NCBI RefSeq assembly: GCF_048128805.1
Contig: NC_136012.1
Coordinates: forward strand, 14,008,225 to 14,072,224
Length of the DNA stretch: 64,000 nt
Direction: 5' to 3'
Source of the DNA: Centroberyx gerrardi
Lineage: Eukaryota > Chordata > Actinopteri > Beryciformes > Berycidae
The notes beneath the pieces were generated by a model. That model saw only the letters and a list, made by a program, of their open reading frames with translations. It did not search any database and was not told the DNA's origin. Positions 14,301 through 25,000 of this stretch are shown here, piece after piece (position 1 is the stretch's first letter; the number at the start of each line of letters is the position of its first letter). The position numbers and the translations under genes were made by a program.

Positions 14301-17144
14301 CACAATGCAATTATATTCCAAGAGTAGCCTGAGATAGTGAAGTTGCACAGAAAAGGTTTTTTTTTAATAAGAGAGAAATTCAGTGGCTATGTAATAAATG
14401 TTGTGGAACCACCATTATTCAAACCCCGAGACGGTGCGTGACAGGAACACAGTAGCAAAATGGCTCAGGGTGAAATCTCGGAGCTCCGTAAGTGCAGCTG
14501 CTGTGCAAATTACATCCACCCACCTAAAATGACAATGACTTCTGGGCTGGCAGGTCTGTGGTTTTCTACAATCACCATGTCCCTCCATCCTCTCCTCTGA
14601 TCACAATAATGGGAGACGAGGGGGAAGTGAATTCTAACCAGGTCGGTGCTGTCGTGCCTGAATCAGAGACCATGAAGCGAGCTCCTGAAACGCGGCGCCT
14701 GTCTCTTTACTGTCACATTTGCATTTGTTTTGAAACAAATGTCAGGGTTAGGGTTAAGAAAATACATCAGATTGAAACGGCATCCAACGGTTTCAGAGCA
14801 CACTGCCTTTGCTGGAGACAGGTATTTAATCCTCTAAAAGAAGATTAAAGCAACATGATTAGGTTTATTAACAAGATTTTTTTAAGTCTGAACACGCACC
14901 TTGCTGAGATCAAGTTCTTTCCTCTGAGTCTGAGAGTCTATGTGATGCCATGCTCTGGATTCATAAGGGAAATATTTATTTTAGCGATGCACATGCCCTC
15001 ATTTAAATCAATGTAAACAAAACATTATGTGTCTTATCATTAAATACAATTTGATTTGATGTAGTGGGCAAACAGCTGCCCACATATTGATCAATGAGTT
15101 AGAATATGGGCTCTTTCTCTCCTGCTCTACCTTCATGTGGGTGCAGACTGGCATTCAAACTTACAGGTACATAAGGCGGCACATAAGACTTTATGTCTTG
15201 ACAGGGCTGCAGGCTATAAAGCACTGTGGCTTAACCAGAAAGACTCCAAACCCCCTATGTGTATTTCTCATGAGTGTGTGTTGCGTAGGCCTCAAAACTG
15301 CGGTATGGCTGGGACACTCAAAAGCACATATGGTCAGGTGAAAAAAGGTGAGAAAAGCAGAGGGGGGTTGCTTCAGACTCAATTTTCGCCAAAAGCCATT
15401 CGTCACACATAATAAATTCTACCATCAACACCGAGAGTTGTTAATGTTTAATGTTACCAGGGGCATTTTAAGAGGCCAAGGAAGAATACAGAGCAAGCGA
15501 TGCCCCCTAACTAGGATTTTGTGACGCCATTAGTGTTTAAGCCCCACTGAAAACAAGGCCACTGTTTATCTGCTTCTCAAATGTGACTGCTTCAGTGATA
15601 CGTATGAAAGCAGCATGAGCAACCCACTCTGGAGTTAGGATTTGGGCAGCCATATGGTTCTGTCCCTCAAGTATTCCCAGTTCTATATGACCAGCTGTTC
15701 AACCGCAATCACTGATGAACAACTCTGTCTCAAATCAGTCAGGGCAAAACCGCAAACAACATGAGTCACATCCCAGATAGTATTTAGTAAATCAAGGCAC
15801 CCTTTGTATGTTACTGGTTTATTGTACTTGATATAAAACTGCACAACTGCCAAATTGTGCATCTTAAGAAGTTATTTAGTGTCATATTCAGACATAGAAT
15901 CTTATTTTTCTTAGCACAAGAGAAAAAACTCTGCCAACAGGGAGAGATAAATCCTCTTGTTTACAATGCAGTTTCACTTGTTTCAGGAATTATCTCGAAA
16001 CACATGTGAATAATATCTTGAAACAGGGCAGAACAAGGCAGATCATTCCCAGTAGTATCAGACTGAAAAATTTAACAAAAAAAATTGAATGGTAAATTCT
16101 TGAAACAAGTAGATTTGTATTGGAAACAAGTGAAATTATCTCACCTCACTGGCAGATGTTTTCACTTGATTTAGGGAAAATAGACTTTAAGACTCAGCAC
16201 TAGATGTAAAGTCTTGCTGAGGTGGACAGTTTAGTGTACAATGACTTTGCCTGAAATCTAAGTCCACTCCAAATGATTTGACCCCCCCACCCCCACCCCC
16301 TCCACCCCCCCGTGTCCTGTAAGCCACCCAGAGGTCAGGCCCATGTCAGTCCAGTCCAGATTTGTCAGTTCTAAATGTGACCTACATACTCTGACACCAT
16401 CCCGTGAAATCACATGAATTCAAGGTAACAGAATCTATTTTTTTCCTCCTCAGTTTGCATCATCAATTAACTTCATGTACATCGTTATCAGACACAACAA
16501 CTGCATGCCTCCCCCTAGTGCCTATCTGCGTGCTGACTGCGTGATTCCCACTGGGCGCCCCATTAATTCACTCTCCTTCTCACAAACTTTATCATTCACG
16601 ACAGATCAATAACAGCGTTTCCAGTGTCTCCCTGTTCATGTTAAGATTATATAGAAAAACCCATGTGCATTAAGCCAACATAAAGAAGATTTAGAGCAAA
16701 TAAGGTTTAAGGAGAAAAATGAAATTATTGATGGGACATGAAATAAAGTAGGCTACAGACCGGCAGATTGTTTTTTAAATGTATGGAAGCTACTCAGATG
16801 AAAATTAGTTCTTGCAAACTGCTGTAAATGAAACATAAAATTATAGAATAGTCAAATACAGAATAGTCAATTCATGACCTACCCGGCTTGGGTTTCGGAC
16901 TGCAGCCTAACATAAATAAAACTTATTTAGGCCTCTCGAAATATACTTGTACGCAATTCAATTCACCTCGAATCAATGAAATACTCGTTAGAGAATATAC
17001 TGAAAGGCAGTGTTGTCAATAGTCAACAGCCGCTCTTTACTCTCCATAAAAACTTTTGCGCTCAAAACTTTCAGATGTCTCCTCACCTGAGGCATATGCA
17101 ATTCCAATCCAAGTCCGACAGAAAAGCGTAAAATCTGTCTTCAT
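1..17144 (-). CDS. flt4: VEGF receptor 3 (Flt4), 5' part of gene, coding exons 1-3
   Basis: Receptor tyrosine kinase for VEGF-C/D at the endothelial surface, central to lymphatic and venous development. Three coding exons are visible: 17087-17144, 3346-3442 and 1808-2082. They join in frame with phases 1, 2 and 1. Exon 1 gives a signal peptide starting MKTDFTLFC. Exon 2 gives GLVIGFSMTPPTLD, very close to the human FLT4 N-terminus (YSMTPPTLN), and ends TLTITCR. Exon 3 gives GQRTLAWAWP, then ANDTGYYRCYY and GTTAVNIYVFVR, the end of Ig domain 1. The GTTA...YVFVR pattern favours FLT4 over KDR or FLT1. The 97-nt exon 2 and 58-nt exon 1 coding part match what I recall of human FLT4. All remaining exons (Ig2-7, transmembrane, kinase) lie to the left of the window. 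Splice sites and motifs are seen directly; function is family knowledge. Confidence 0.93.
206..236. repeat. (TG)n microsatellite
   Basis: A pure TG run within a wider TG-rich stretch (120-290). It produces misleading His/Thr-rich frames on the minus strand. Confidence 0.95.
1808..2082 (-). CDS. flt4: flt4 coding exon 3 (Ig domain 1)
   Basis: This 275-nt exon runs from acceptor ctcctcag to donor gtgagt. The encoded segment completes Ig domain 1: GQRTLAWAWP (Trp core), a Cys-containing loop with RECPGQPGKPYCK, and the ANDTGYYRCYY strand typical of VEGFR Ig domains. It ends YVFVRG with one base of the next codon. It is clearly GC-richer than the surrounding intron. Confidence 0.93.
2083..3345 (-). 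other. flt4 intron 2
   Basis: This is intronic sequence between exons 3 and 2. A (TG)n microsatellite occupies about 2346-2390 and a short (AC)n run lies at about 3303-3317. Nothing else was recognised. Confidence 0.8.
2346..2390. repeat. (TG)n microsatellite
   Basis: A near-pure TG run in flt4 intron 2. Confidence 0.95.
3346..3442 (-). CDS. flt4: flt4 coding exon 2
   Basis: This 97-nt exon lies between an acceptor (tccctcag) and a donor (gtaggt) on the minus strand. It encodes the mature N-terminus with the diagnostic FSMTPPTL, then VNETLTITCR, the first cysteine-bearing strand of Ig domain 1. An N-glycosylation sequon (NET) is present. It is too short and split to stand out as an open frame and was found by searching for the split Arg codon ahead of the donor. 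Confidence 0.92.
4345..4393. repeat. (AC)n microsatellite
   Basis: An imperfect AC run with several G substitutions in flt4 intron 1. Confidence 0.9.
7879..8222. mobile_element. piggyBac-type MITE with TTAA ends
   Basis: The element begins TTAACCCTCCTGTTA and ends TAATAGGAGGGTTAA, so it has inverted CCCTCCT/AGGAGGG termini inside duplicated TTAA, the piggyBac target site. Subterminal copies of GGGTCAATTTGAC near both ends are themselves palindromic and reinforce the inverted structure. At 344 bp including the duplicated TTAA and with no transposase frame, it is a non-autonomous copy. The family resembles abundant fish elements starting TTAACCCTCCTG. Confidence 0.8.
11290..11330. repeat. (CT)n microsatellite
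   Basis: A CT run followed by a pyrimidine-rich stretch (to about 11375) in flt4 intron 1. Confidence 0.9.
15905..16180. mobile_element. Diverged palindromic MITE
   Basis: The segment at about 15917-15967 reads, in reverse complement, like the segment at about 16110-16165. Shared words include CTCTGCCA/TGGCAGA, GAGATAA/TTATCTC and CTTGTTT/AAACAAG, roughly 75% identical by eye over 50 bp. Inner copies of CACTTGTTTC and GAAACAAGTG extend the inverted layout. No coding content was seen. It resembles a common fish repeat rich in TTTCACTTGTTTC, but its superfamily cannot be assigned here. Confidence 0.5.
16282..16311 (-). repeat. C-rich tract, G-quadruplex potential on the flt4 sense strand
   Basis: The plus strand reads as successive runs of 5-7 Cs separated by A or TCCA. 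The minus strand, which is the flt4 sense strand, therefore carries four G-runs with one- to three-base loops, a classical quadruplex pattern. It lies about 0.8 kb downstream of flt4 exon 1. Confidence 0.6.
17087..17144 (-). CDS. flt4: flt4 coding exon 1 (signal peptide)
   Basis: The start codon is at 17144-17142 in a purine -3 context (GGAAATGA). The 19 codons read MKTDFTLFCRTWIGIAYAS and end with a single G before a strong donor (gtgagg). The segment is hydrophobic and continues into GLVIG of exon 2, as expected for a secreted type I receptor. Phase 1 at the exon end matches exon 2. Confidence 0.88.
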
Positions 17145-17560
17145 TTCCAGATCTCCGGTCCAGTCCAGAAGGGTTAGCCGGTATTTTCATTAAAGTCGTT
17201 AGTTTTAATGGTGGTGATCAGTGCAGAGGTGGATAAAGTATAGACCGGGGAAAGTAGAAAGTCCGTGGATGGGGGTGGAAAAAAAAACTCAGGTGAACCT
17301 CAGCCAAGCGATGCCTGTTCTCTGCAGAGAGGATATGCGAGATCCGAAATGCTGAGGAAAAGAAAAGCGTTTTTTCCTGTCAAAAGGATGCATAAGGCAC
17401 TGAATGGGATTTACAATGATTTCCCTTTCCCTTGCTCGTGACTGGAGCGCGCACACACCCACCCATCCAGTTCATAAAATAAGCTCCAGCTGAATTGGAG
17501 GGGGGGGATTGGAGGGGGAGAGGGGAGGGGGGGTCGTCCTAACATCCATGACAAATTTCC
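17145..17560 (-). promoter_or_regulatory. flt4: flt4 5' leader and proximal promoter region
   Basis: This region lies immediately upstream of the flt4 start. An upstream ATG at 17200-17198 opens a frame that is out of register with the receptor frame and runs over its start codon and through exon 1. It has a weak context (T at -3). A G-rich tract on the plus strand at 17497-17533 has four or more runs of at least four Gs and is a potential quadruplex. No convincing TATA box was found. The transcription start cannot be placed from sequence alone. Confidence 0.5.
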
Positions 17561-17599
17561 TTCCTGGTATAAAGATTTAATTCCTTTCATCCCTTGCGA

Positions 17600-18115
17600 A
17601 GAAGAGCTATAGTAATCCTATAATAAAATTTAGAGTGGTACTATACAAATATCCCATGGGGATACAACAGAGATAAAAAAAAAAAAAACAATAACATAAA
17701 GTAGGCTACAATAACCTCACTGTTGAGTAGCAGAGACACATTATAAGTCCCTATAGGAATATTGTAGGGATTTTTCTATAGGCATGCTGCTTTTTATTTA
17801 TTTTAATTTCATGGATTTTTCAACTAGTCTGCATTTAAATGCATTCTCAACCTTTTTGGCACCCAAATTGCTCTCCAATATCTCAGTAGGTAATCCTGGT
17901 ACTATCAGGAATTCTTAAAATATTGTATTCACCCTTAGGAAAAATAATCTCTCTCTATAGAAATATCACTGGAAAAACTCTAAGTCCCTATAGTGATAGC
18001 CTAACATAGGAGGTGAACAAATACCACAAGTACAATGAGATCATTATAAAAGACACACACCGAGCCCCTATAGGAACATTATAGCAATATTATATAGTGA
18101 TTTCTCATTTGAGCA
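17600..18115. repeat. AT-rich cluster with repeated CCCTATAG words
   Basis: Variants of GTCCCTATAGGAATATT recur at about 17748, 17985 and 18066. They are accompanied by inverted partners such as TCTATAGG and TATAGTGAT. This looks like degraded, possibly nested copies of a small palindromic element. Its boundaries are not clear. Confidence 0.35.
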
Positions 18116-18677
18116 GCTTTCTTCTATCCACTAAGAAATCACACATTGAATTATTCTGAGGTACAAACCCACTCTCCTGACAATAATTTAACTGCAACTT
18201 CATCTAGTCAGGTCAAGTGTCGGCCATTCATTTCAGGGCAAATAAGAAAAACAATTTCTTTTTTTTGTCCTTATGAGTACAAATGCTTGTAGGCGTGGAT
18301 CACACTATCTGAGATGTGACCTCTGCTCCGCACACATGTCTGCAGCAGCACCCAGGGAATAGCTCACTGTAAAAGATCTGTAATTATTTTGGTGAAGGGT
18401 CAGATGTGGCCCTCGTGTAATGATGCCTCCAATGGAACTGGAGTGATTGGATTTCTTCTATAGCCTTATCTGAGACCTGCTCACCCCCCTCTCCGCCCAC
18501 ACACACCCTCCCTCCTGAGGGATTTGGGAAAGTGTGAATGAGAATCTTGTACTAAGTGCATGATCTCCTTTGACATGTCCGTGGTGCGCTGCTGCTATCA
18601 GCCCTGATTTATTTTACAGGGAGGGATACATTTCATGCACTAAATACGCAGAGAGACAAAAAGTCAAAGTCAGTTCA

Positions 18678-18713
18678 CAAACACACACACACACACACAC
18701 ACGCACACACACA
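18678..18713. repeat. (AC)n microsatellite
   Basis: Near-perfect AC dinucleotide run with one G substitution, followed about 60 bp later by a shorter (GT)n stretch. Confidence 0.9.
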
Positions 18714-20774
18714 GGATGTCTGGATGATTCACAACTTGAGAGCATGGACCCTCAGATGCCTGTGTGCATGCGTGTGTGTGTGTGCGTGTGTGTTCTCATG
18801 CATTAACCATACTTGTTTCATGTGGCTCCAGCTTTGAGATCCAGTCAAACCTCTTATGTGGCAGCAGAAGAACCTAATGTCCATTCAAGCCAGCATGATC
18901 AATCCCTAAGAGCTCCACTCTCCTGCAGACACATTGATAACATACTATATCTCCACTTGGAAATCCATTACATCGATAATAAGGCTGTCCGACTCCAGAC
19001 TCACTGCTGCTTTGCTTTCTCCTTCCCAACTGTGACTTCAAAGCTGTTAACTTTTGACTTATTCATCAAACATGTTTTTTGTCAGCAGCTGTCAGTAAAA
19101 AGTATGAGAAAACACACTTTGTACCCAAATTAATGTATTGACATTCTCAATGATTTGACAGCAACAACAACAACAACAACAAAGAACACACATCTGGGTG
19201 CAGAGCCACAAAACTTAGTTAACATCATGAGTGTGTGGAATAACAGGGAGTCAAAGGAGCATTGCATGTTATTGTGGGCACACGTTTCCCCAGATCCCTC
19301 GCGGCAGTCCACCTCTGTGACCTTCAAACACAATGTTGTGATTGAATGGTTGTAATTAAAATGTTCCCCTGGTTTTAGCCCCACAGCGCCCTCGGCCTTA
19401 GAGGAAAATAAACACACTAAATCGTGTTGCTGGTCTAACAGAGCTTTGTCCAGGGAGTTACCAAATCCCTTTAAGAATACAATACAGATAAAGTCATAAA
19501 AGTATGAAAACACGTCAGCGGTCAATATAACAATAAACTGCGCACAGTAAAGCGCCACCATTCAGACAACAGTGATAACAAACAAGACACATTATGCAGG
19601 ATAACATGATCATCCCTGCTGTGTCAGATGAAAGGTTTGAGTTTATAATCCTGCCGGCTCCTGAGGGACAACTCAGGACTCAAGGACCCGTCCTTGAAGT
19701 GCCAGCACTCCATCCGGCCCATCCTCAGGTCAGGAAACACATTACGGATTCACGGCTACTACCATAGGAAGGATATGGAGCACGCATGCAGCCCACTCGC
19801 TCGCTGACGCTCTTGCACATGGTCCCATCCACCACGCTGCAGCCTGCCAGGCCGCTTTGATGTGGCTCACAACTTGGGAGTCATTGTTGAAGAGGGTTTT
19901 TTTTGTTTTGGCTGGGGCAGCCGCAACTTCATATTGAACAATCACAGGTCATGTTAGCTGAAATCATTCAGTGGCTAAGGCACTCTCCCTTGACTAGCAG
20001 GATGAACGCCGCTGCAACAGCTTATTAATCAGAAAGCTAAAGCATTGAGTGGAATACAGTTGGACAAAATTCCTCTTTGCTGTTTAACTCCTGCAGAGAA
20101 AATGCTACCTGGAGTCTGAATTAATCCACTTATCTGTAAAAGAATCTAACAATCCTTAATCAACAAAACACACAAGTCAATAATTTTCACTTCAGATGTC
20201 TACCACCTACATACTACAGGAACATGGCACTGTAAGGAAGTACCAGTTAGAGGCTCTCTCCATTTTAGGATATTAAGTCCACTATTTCAGTCTGCATATG
20301 GAGCAGAGCAAGCAGCTAAAGTGTGTGGTAAACGCACCCATTCGGTGTTGCTGCTGCACAGGAAGAGCATGGGTCCCACTGTGGTCCTGGTCATTGTGCC
20401 ACTTTTCCAATCAGGAGAGGAGGCAGCGGCATCCTGCTCAGCGCACCCCTGAGGCCCGTCAAGCAGCCGGGACGCATCCCCACTGTCATTCTGTTTATCT
20501 GACCTTTCACCTGGCGGGAGGAAACAGGACGTCTGTGCTCTTGTGTGTTTGTGGAGATAACCGAGGGCCAGCCCATCCTCGCAGTTTAAGTGTCATGGAT
20601 GGCTCATGCATTGAAAAAGTTCCACTCCAGGTGCAGCAGTGTCAGCCCCCCACTGTTGTCTGCTCAAATGGCTCTGGATTCCCATGAATAACCGCTACAT
20701 AAGTGTTTGTGTTTTGCTTTGATGATGCTCAATGGCATCCTTGATTAGTTCAGTGAAGAATCAGGGACAAAATG

Positions 20775-22062
20775 TTTATTTAAGAAAGCAAAAGTGATTT
20801 GGTTTATTTGCATCAACATGTTTTACAATAACAATTTGGCTTTTTATCATGAAATTACAGGTAATTTCTAAATCTCACTGTTGAATATCATACTCCAAGC
20901 ACAAAATCTCTTACAACAGCAGCAATGTAAAATGTATTGCATAGATAAAATCCTGCAAAGAATCATATTTCAGTATTAAAATCTATGACAATGATGAAAT
21001 TGGTCGTCCATGTGCACTGTACAATGTGTGTTAGAATTTAAGAAGAGAAGAACAAATCCTTGGTACAATTATCTAACATTTGTGAATTAATTCACATTTA
21101 TATAGAAATCAAAACAGTCATGACAAAGAGGAATTGTTGATCGATCACTGTACACATGAAGGCACAACAGTCAGCCAAAAAAATCATAAGGTGCTGTAAA
21201 GTTATATCTGTGTGTTACACTTTAAATCAGAATGCACATTCAAAATGAAGACAAAATAGCATCACTGTAGACTATCATACACACTATACACTGCACTACA
21301 CTTGTGGCAGCATTTATTTTTACATAACATCTCATGGCAATGTGTACTGAAGGTGTGATTGTTTCATTATGATTAAACTCAGAAAGGTGCAATCAAGAGG
21401 CTTCACACCGTATTTTCAGTTTAGTTTAAAAAGAATTGCACCCATTTTACAAGTGAACCCAAGGTCGCTCTGACTAGATGAGAATTAATACCTCAGGCTG
21501 TTATTTGAAAGGTCTATTATCTAGATCTATTATTGAGATACTTGGTTGAAGACTGTTATTCCAGTGTGCCTGGAAACGTAACTTAATACATTCAAAACCC
21601 ACAAAAGCACCAAGTTGGTTGAACATACTGTTTTTTTTATGCTTTTCTATCAAGTGCTCTATTGCATTGTGCCATAATGCAAATTCTGCATATGAGCCAC
21701 TTCAGGACACTGTATCACAGCACAATGGAGCATTATATTTTTCAGAATACGTGACACCACTAAACTAAACATAGCATTTCATGGAATATGATCATTTTCA
21801 TAGCTTGTGCTCATGATTCATTTCAGATAGAAAAGAAGTGTGTGGCAATGACCAATCAATAAAAACATGGAAACCAAATATCTTAATAGAATAACATCCC
21901 AAACAACAGTCAGAATTTTTAAACTCTTATCAAGGCTAGAATGATATAAAACCCTAACGTCAAAAACAGCAGAATTGTCCTTTCAATGGCTTGGTGATTA
22001 AAGTCTTTGGTTAATGGACAGCAGCTCTTACATGCTTGAAAGCTTTTGTTGACTGCGCCCTA
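20775..22062 (-). other. 3' UTR of the TRIM gene (inferred)
   Basis: AT-rich sequence follows the TRIM stop codon on the minus strand. Candidate AATAAA signals on that strand lie at 20808-20803 and 20780-20775. No other gene signal is present, so I infer a 3' UTR of about 1.25 kb. The exact cleavage site is unknown. Confidence 0.5.
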
Positions 22063-25000
22063 TTAGCCAGACAAAGCGACCGGAGGGTGGTGGAGGAGCT
22101 GGATTGGCTGGGGTCTCTGGTTGTTGCCACTAATACAGGGGCTGAAGAAGGGGAAGACCTTGCCCCTGGGCCCACTGGCAAACGAGTACAGCAGACTCAT
22201 ATCATCGGCGTTGTAGAAGGAAACCCTCCTCTCCTCACAGTCCAGGAAAACGCCGACCCTCTGGGGGGGGGAGCTAAGCTGCAGCCTGGTCCACGGCTGG
22301 GTGCCGGCCGAGTACTCGTCCCCGTTGCGCAGCCGCAGTGTCCAGTAGCCGCTTTCGGGGCTCAGCTTGATCCGGGCGTGCCTGTCCACTCCCTCGGACG
22401 CCACGCCCAGGTCCCACTTAGGTTTGGAGCCCACCCCGACTTCCCAGTAGTGTCGGCCTGACTGGAAGCCCTGGGTGGCCAGAATGTTGACACACTGGAG
22501 GAAGCGCTTGGGGTGGGGCTTGTACGGGACAATGCCGTCACACTCGACTGCCGTGGTTTTGTCCCGGGAGACGTAAACGCTTGGGTGCGCTGTGTCGACA
22601 TCAAAAGTTAATGGGGAAGGACCTTTGGGGTGAAACAATACATCAAGAGTGACGTTAATTCCTGAGCTAAAATTCAATGACATGTCACATTTTAAATTGA
22701 AATGATCATTGTCTTGTCACGACTTCTACATCCTGTATGTAATACTCTAGTAATTACTTCATTAATTCCTCCCATTGTTTAGGCAGAACATGCTTTCAGC
22801 TCAGGCGTTCTTGTATCTTGTAATGGAGCACATGTGAGGGGAAATTACCTGGCTTCAAAGACGTGAACATCTTTCTCCATGTGATGTACTGTAATGGGGC
22901 CATGTATTTGTTGCTGAAAGCGTTTATATCCAGCTCCGGTGCCATATCCACTTGTACACATGGTCTGCTGAAAAAGTAAACACCCATTTAGTTACACAGG
23001 CGGTCATTTATTCTCGGCAGAAATGACACCACCTGGACATAAATGGAAATATAAATCAAATGTGACAGGTTCAAAAATGCCCAAAGGAGTCAATTAATCA
23101 TGACACTAAAATGAATGCTTACCTTAGCTGTGGGAGCTAGAGATAGGGGAACGAAAAAGAAATCATATCAAATTGATGGAAAAGTCAAATTAGACGACAC
23201 TGAGGGTTTGTATTTAAATTTCAGATGTGACCAACATATTCTAAGCTTGACATTTGACTATAAATGACCATGACTTGGAAGCAGAAAAAACAATTCTGAC
23301 AAACTTGAATTGCCATCCAAACTTATTTTAGAGCTAAGACTCACCATTGGGAGAATCTACAACTCACCTCAGCCAGTACACCGTTATCAGTGGCAGCGCT
23401 GGCCTGCTGGAGGACTCTCATGTTCTGCTCCAGCTCCCTCACTGCCTCACTGCTGGCCTCCAGGTGGCGCTGGAGCTGCTCCAGCACCTCCTCCTGCTCC
23501 CTCCTCAGCTGCTCCAGCACACAGGCCTCCTCATCCTGCAGGAACTGCTGCAAAGCTCTGAACTCCCCTTGGACACGAGCCTGCAGCTCTGCTCCAACTC
23601 TCTGAGGCAGGGAGAGTCGAATGTTGTCACAGGTACAGGACAAAGGACAACACAGAGCCTCAGGGGCCAGTTGCCCCCACTAAAGTTAAGTTAAAACATA
23701 GCATAGATGGAATTTAAGCACTGATAGATTCTGATATACACGGTAGCACGGTACCATGGTAGCAGAACAAAAATTAGCTCCAGTGTAACCCTAGATAACA
23801 AATAATTGCAAGCCCCTATTCTGTGGTAAAGCAGGTGTAAATTATACTTGGTCACAGAACTACACACAATAAGAGTACAAAATTAAGGATTGTGTTGATG
23901 ATGCTAAGTGGCTCGTTCCAGTAAGCAAACTAATAACAGTGGTAACCATGAAGAAAAATGTTTATCTTTGATCGTTGATTGACTGTTAACCATTGTGAAC
24001 TCTTAATGTCAAAGCAAGTTATGATCTGCCATGAGCAAATTAAGCATCTCTCTACCAAAAACTAGCTAGTAGCTACTAAGTTTCTGGTAAGGACTTCATG
24101 GAATAACTTGGGAAGGAGTTATTAATAGCTGATACAACCCAGTGTCAGTGCAGAAAGGCATTTATGCACCCAAGCGCGAGAACATTATGTTTTACACATA
24201 TCAAAGCGCGCAGTGTCACTACATCTGCAAACACCACCCAATATGCACACAGACATATTGCAAACACCCATTAGGAGGGACATGTACATTCTTATCTGTT
24301 AAGTGCTGCCATCCCTTGGGATCACCAGAGGAGTTTACCTTTATGGCATCCATCTTCTCTTTGTCTCTGCGAATAATGTTGATGAAGTCCTCCCTTTTAA
24401 GGCGATGACTGTCCAAAGTATCCTTCAGTTGTTTCTGGTGAGCAATATGCAAATCAAATCACTGTGAGCAGAACAGAAATAGCGTAGGAAGAGATTTTCC
24501 GGAAAACAACAAGGAATCCAGAAAAGACTGCAAGCATGCCTTGTATTTATGTCCTTGCTGTGGATAAGTCATATATCCTCTCATGCAAAGTAATATAAAA
24601 AGGGCGTGGAGGGTGAACTTTGGTCTGAGCAATTCAAATGAGATATATGTTTCAAGTACAACTACTGTGAAACTGTTCAAACAGCGGAACAAACAGTTCT
24701 GGACTGCAACAAAGAGAACAATTGTATTTACTTTTAATAACACAAAAGGTCATATGCCAGTCATTTTTAACTTGATACATTTACTTTGGAACACGTGGCT
24801 ATTTTGGAAAAGGTTACCAAAGTTCACTTAGTAACACAAGACCACAACTAAAGACAAGGGAGGTAAACAGTGGGATCTTTAGAGGATTATTAGAAGCTAA
24901 AAACAAATCTGACTTTATGGATAGGCACACTAAAAAAACACAAACATTGTAGATGAGGAGGAAGGTAAGTGAACTCACCTCCAGATTCTTGACATAACTG

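Larger units (their letters stand above)
3443..17086 (-). other. flt4 intron 1 (13.6 kb)
   Basis: This is one long first intron. It holds an (AC)n tract (4345-4393), a piggyBac-type MITE (7879-8222), a (CT)n tract (11290-11330), a palindromic MITE (about 15905-16180) and a C-rich, quadruplex-forming tract (16282-16311). The open frames inside it show no family resemblance or splice context and are treated as chance. Long first introns of endothelial receptor genes often hold enhancers, but none can be identified without a cross-species alignment. Confidence 0.8.
17561..20774. other. Intergenic region between flt4 and the TRIM gene
   Basis: The two genes are both on the minus strand, so this spacer runs from the flt4 promoter to the TRIM gene's 3' end. 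It includes an AT-rich repeat cluster (17600-18115), an (AC)n tract (18678-18713) and a short (CAA)n tract (19160-19183). Open frames such as 20298-20687 on the plus strand lack family resemblance and splice context. No gene is called. Confidence 0.6.

Noticed and set aside
20298-20687. 129-residue plus-strand frame between flt4 and the TRIM gene
   Set aside because: Composition and opposite-strand frames suggest chance; no domain or splice context.
22036-22461. 141-residue plus-strand frame
   Set aside because: It is the antisense shadow of the SPRY exon of the TRIM gene.
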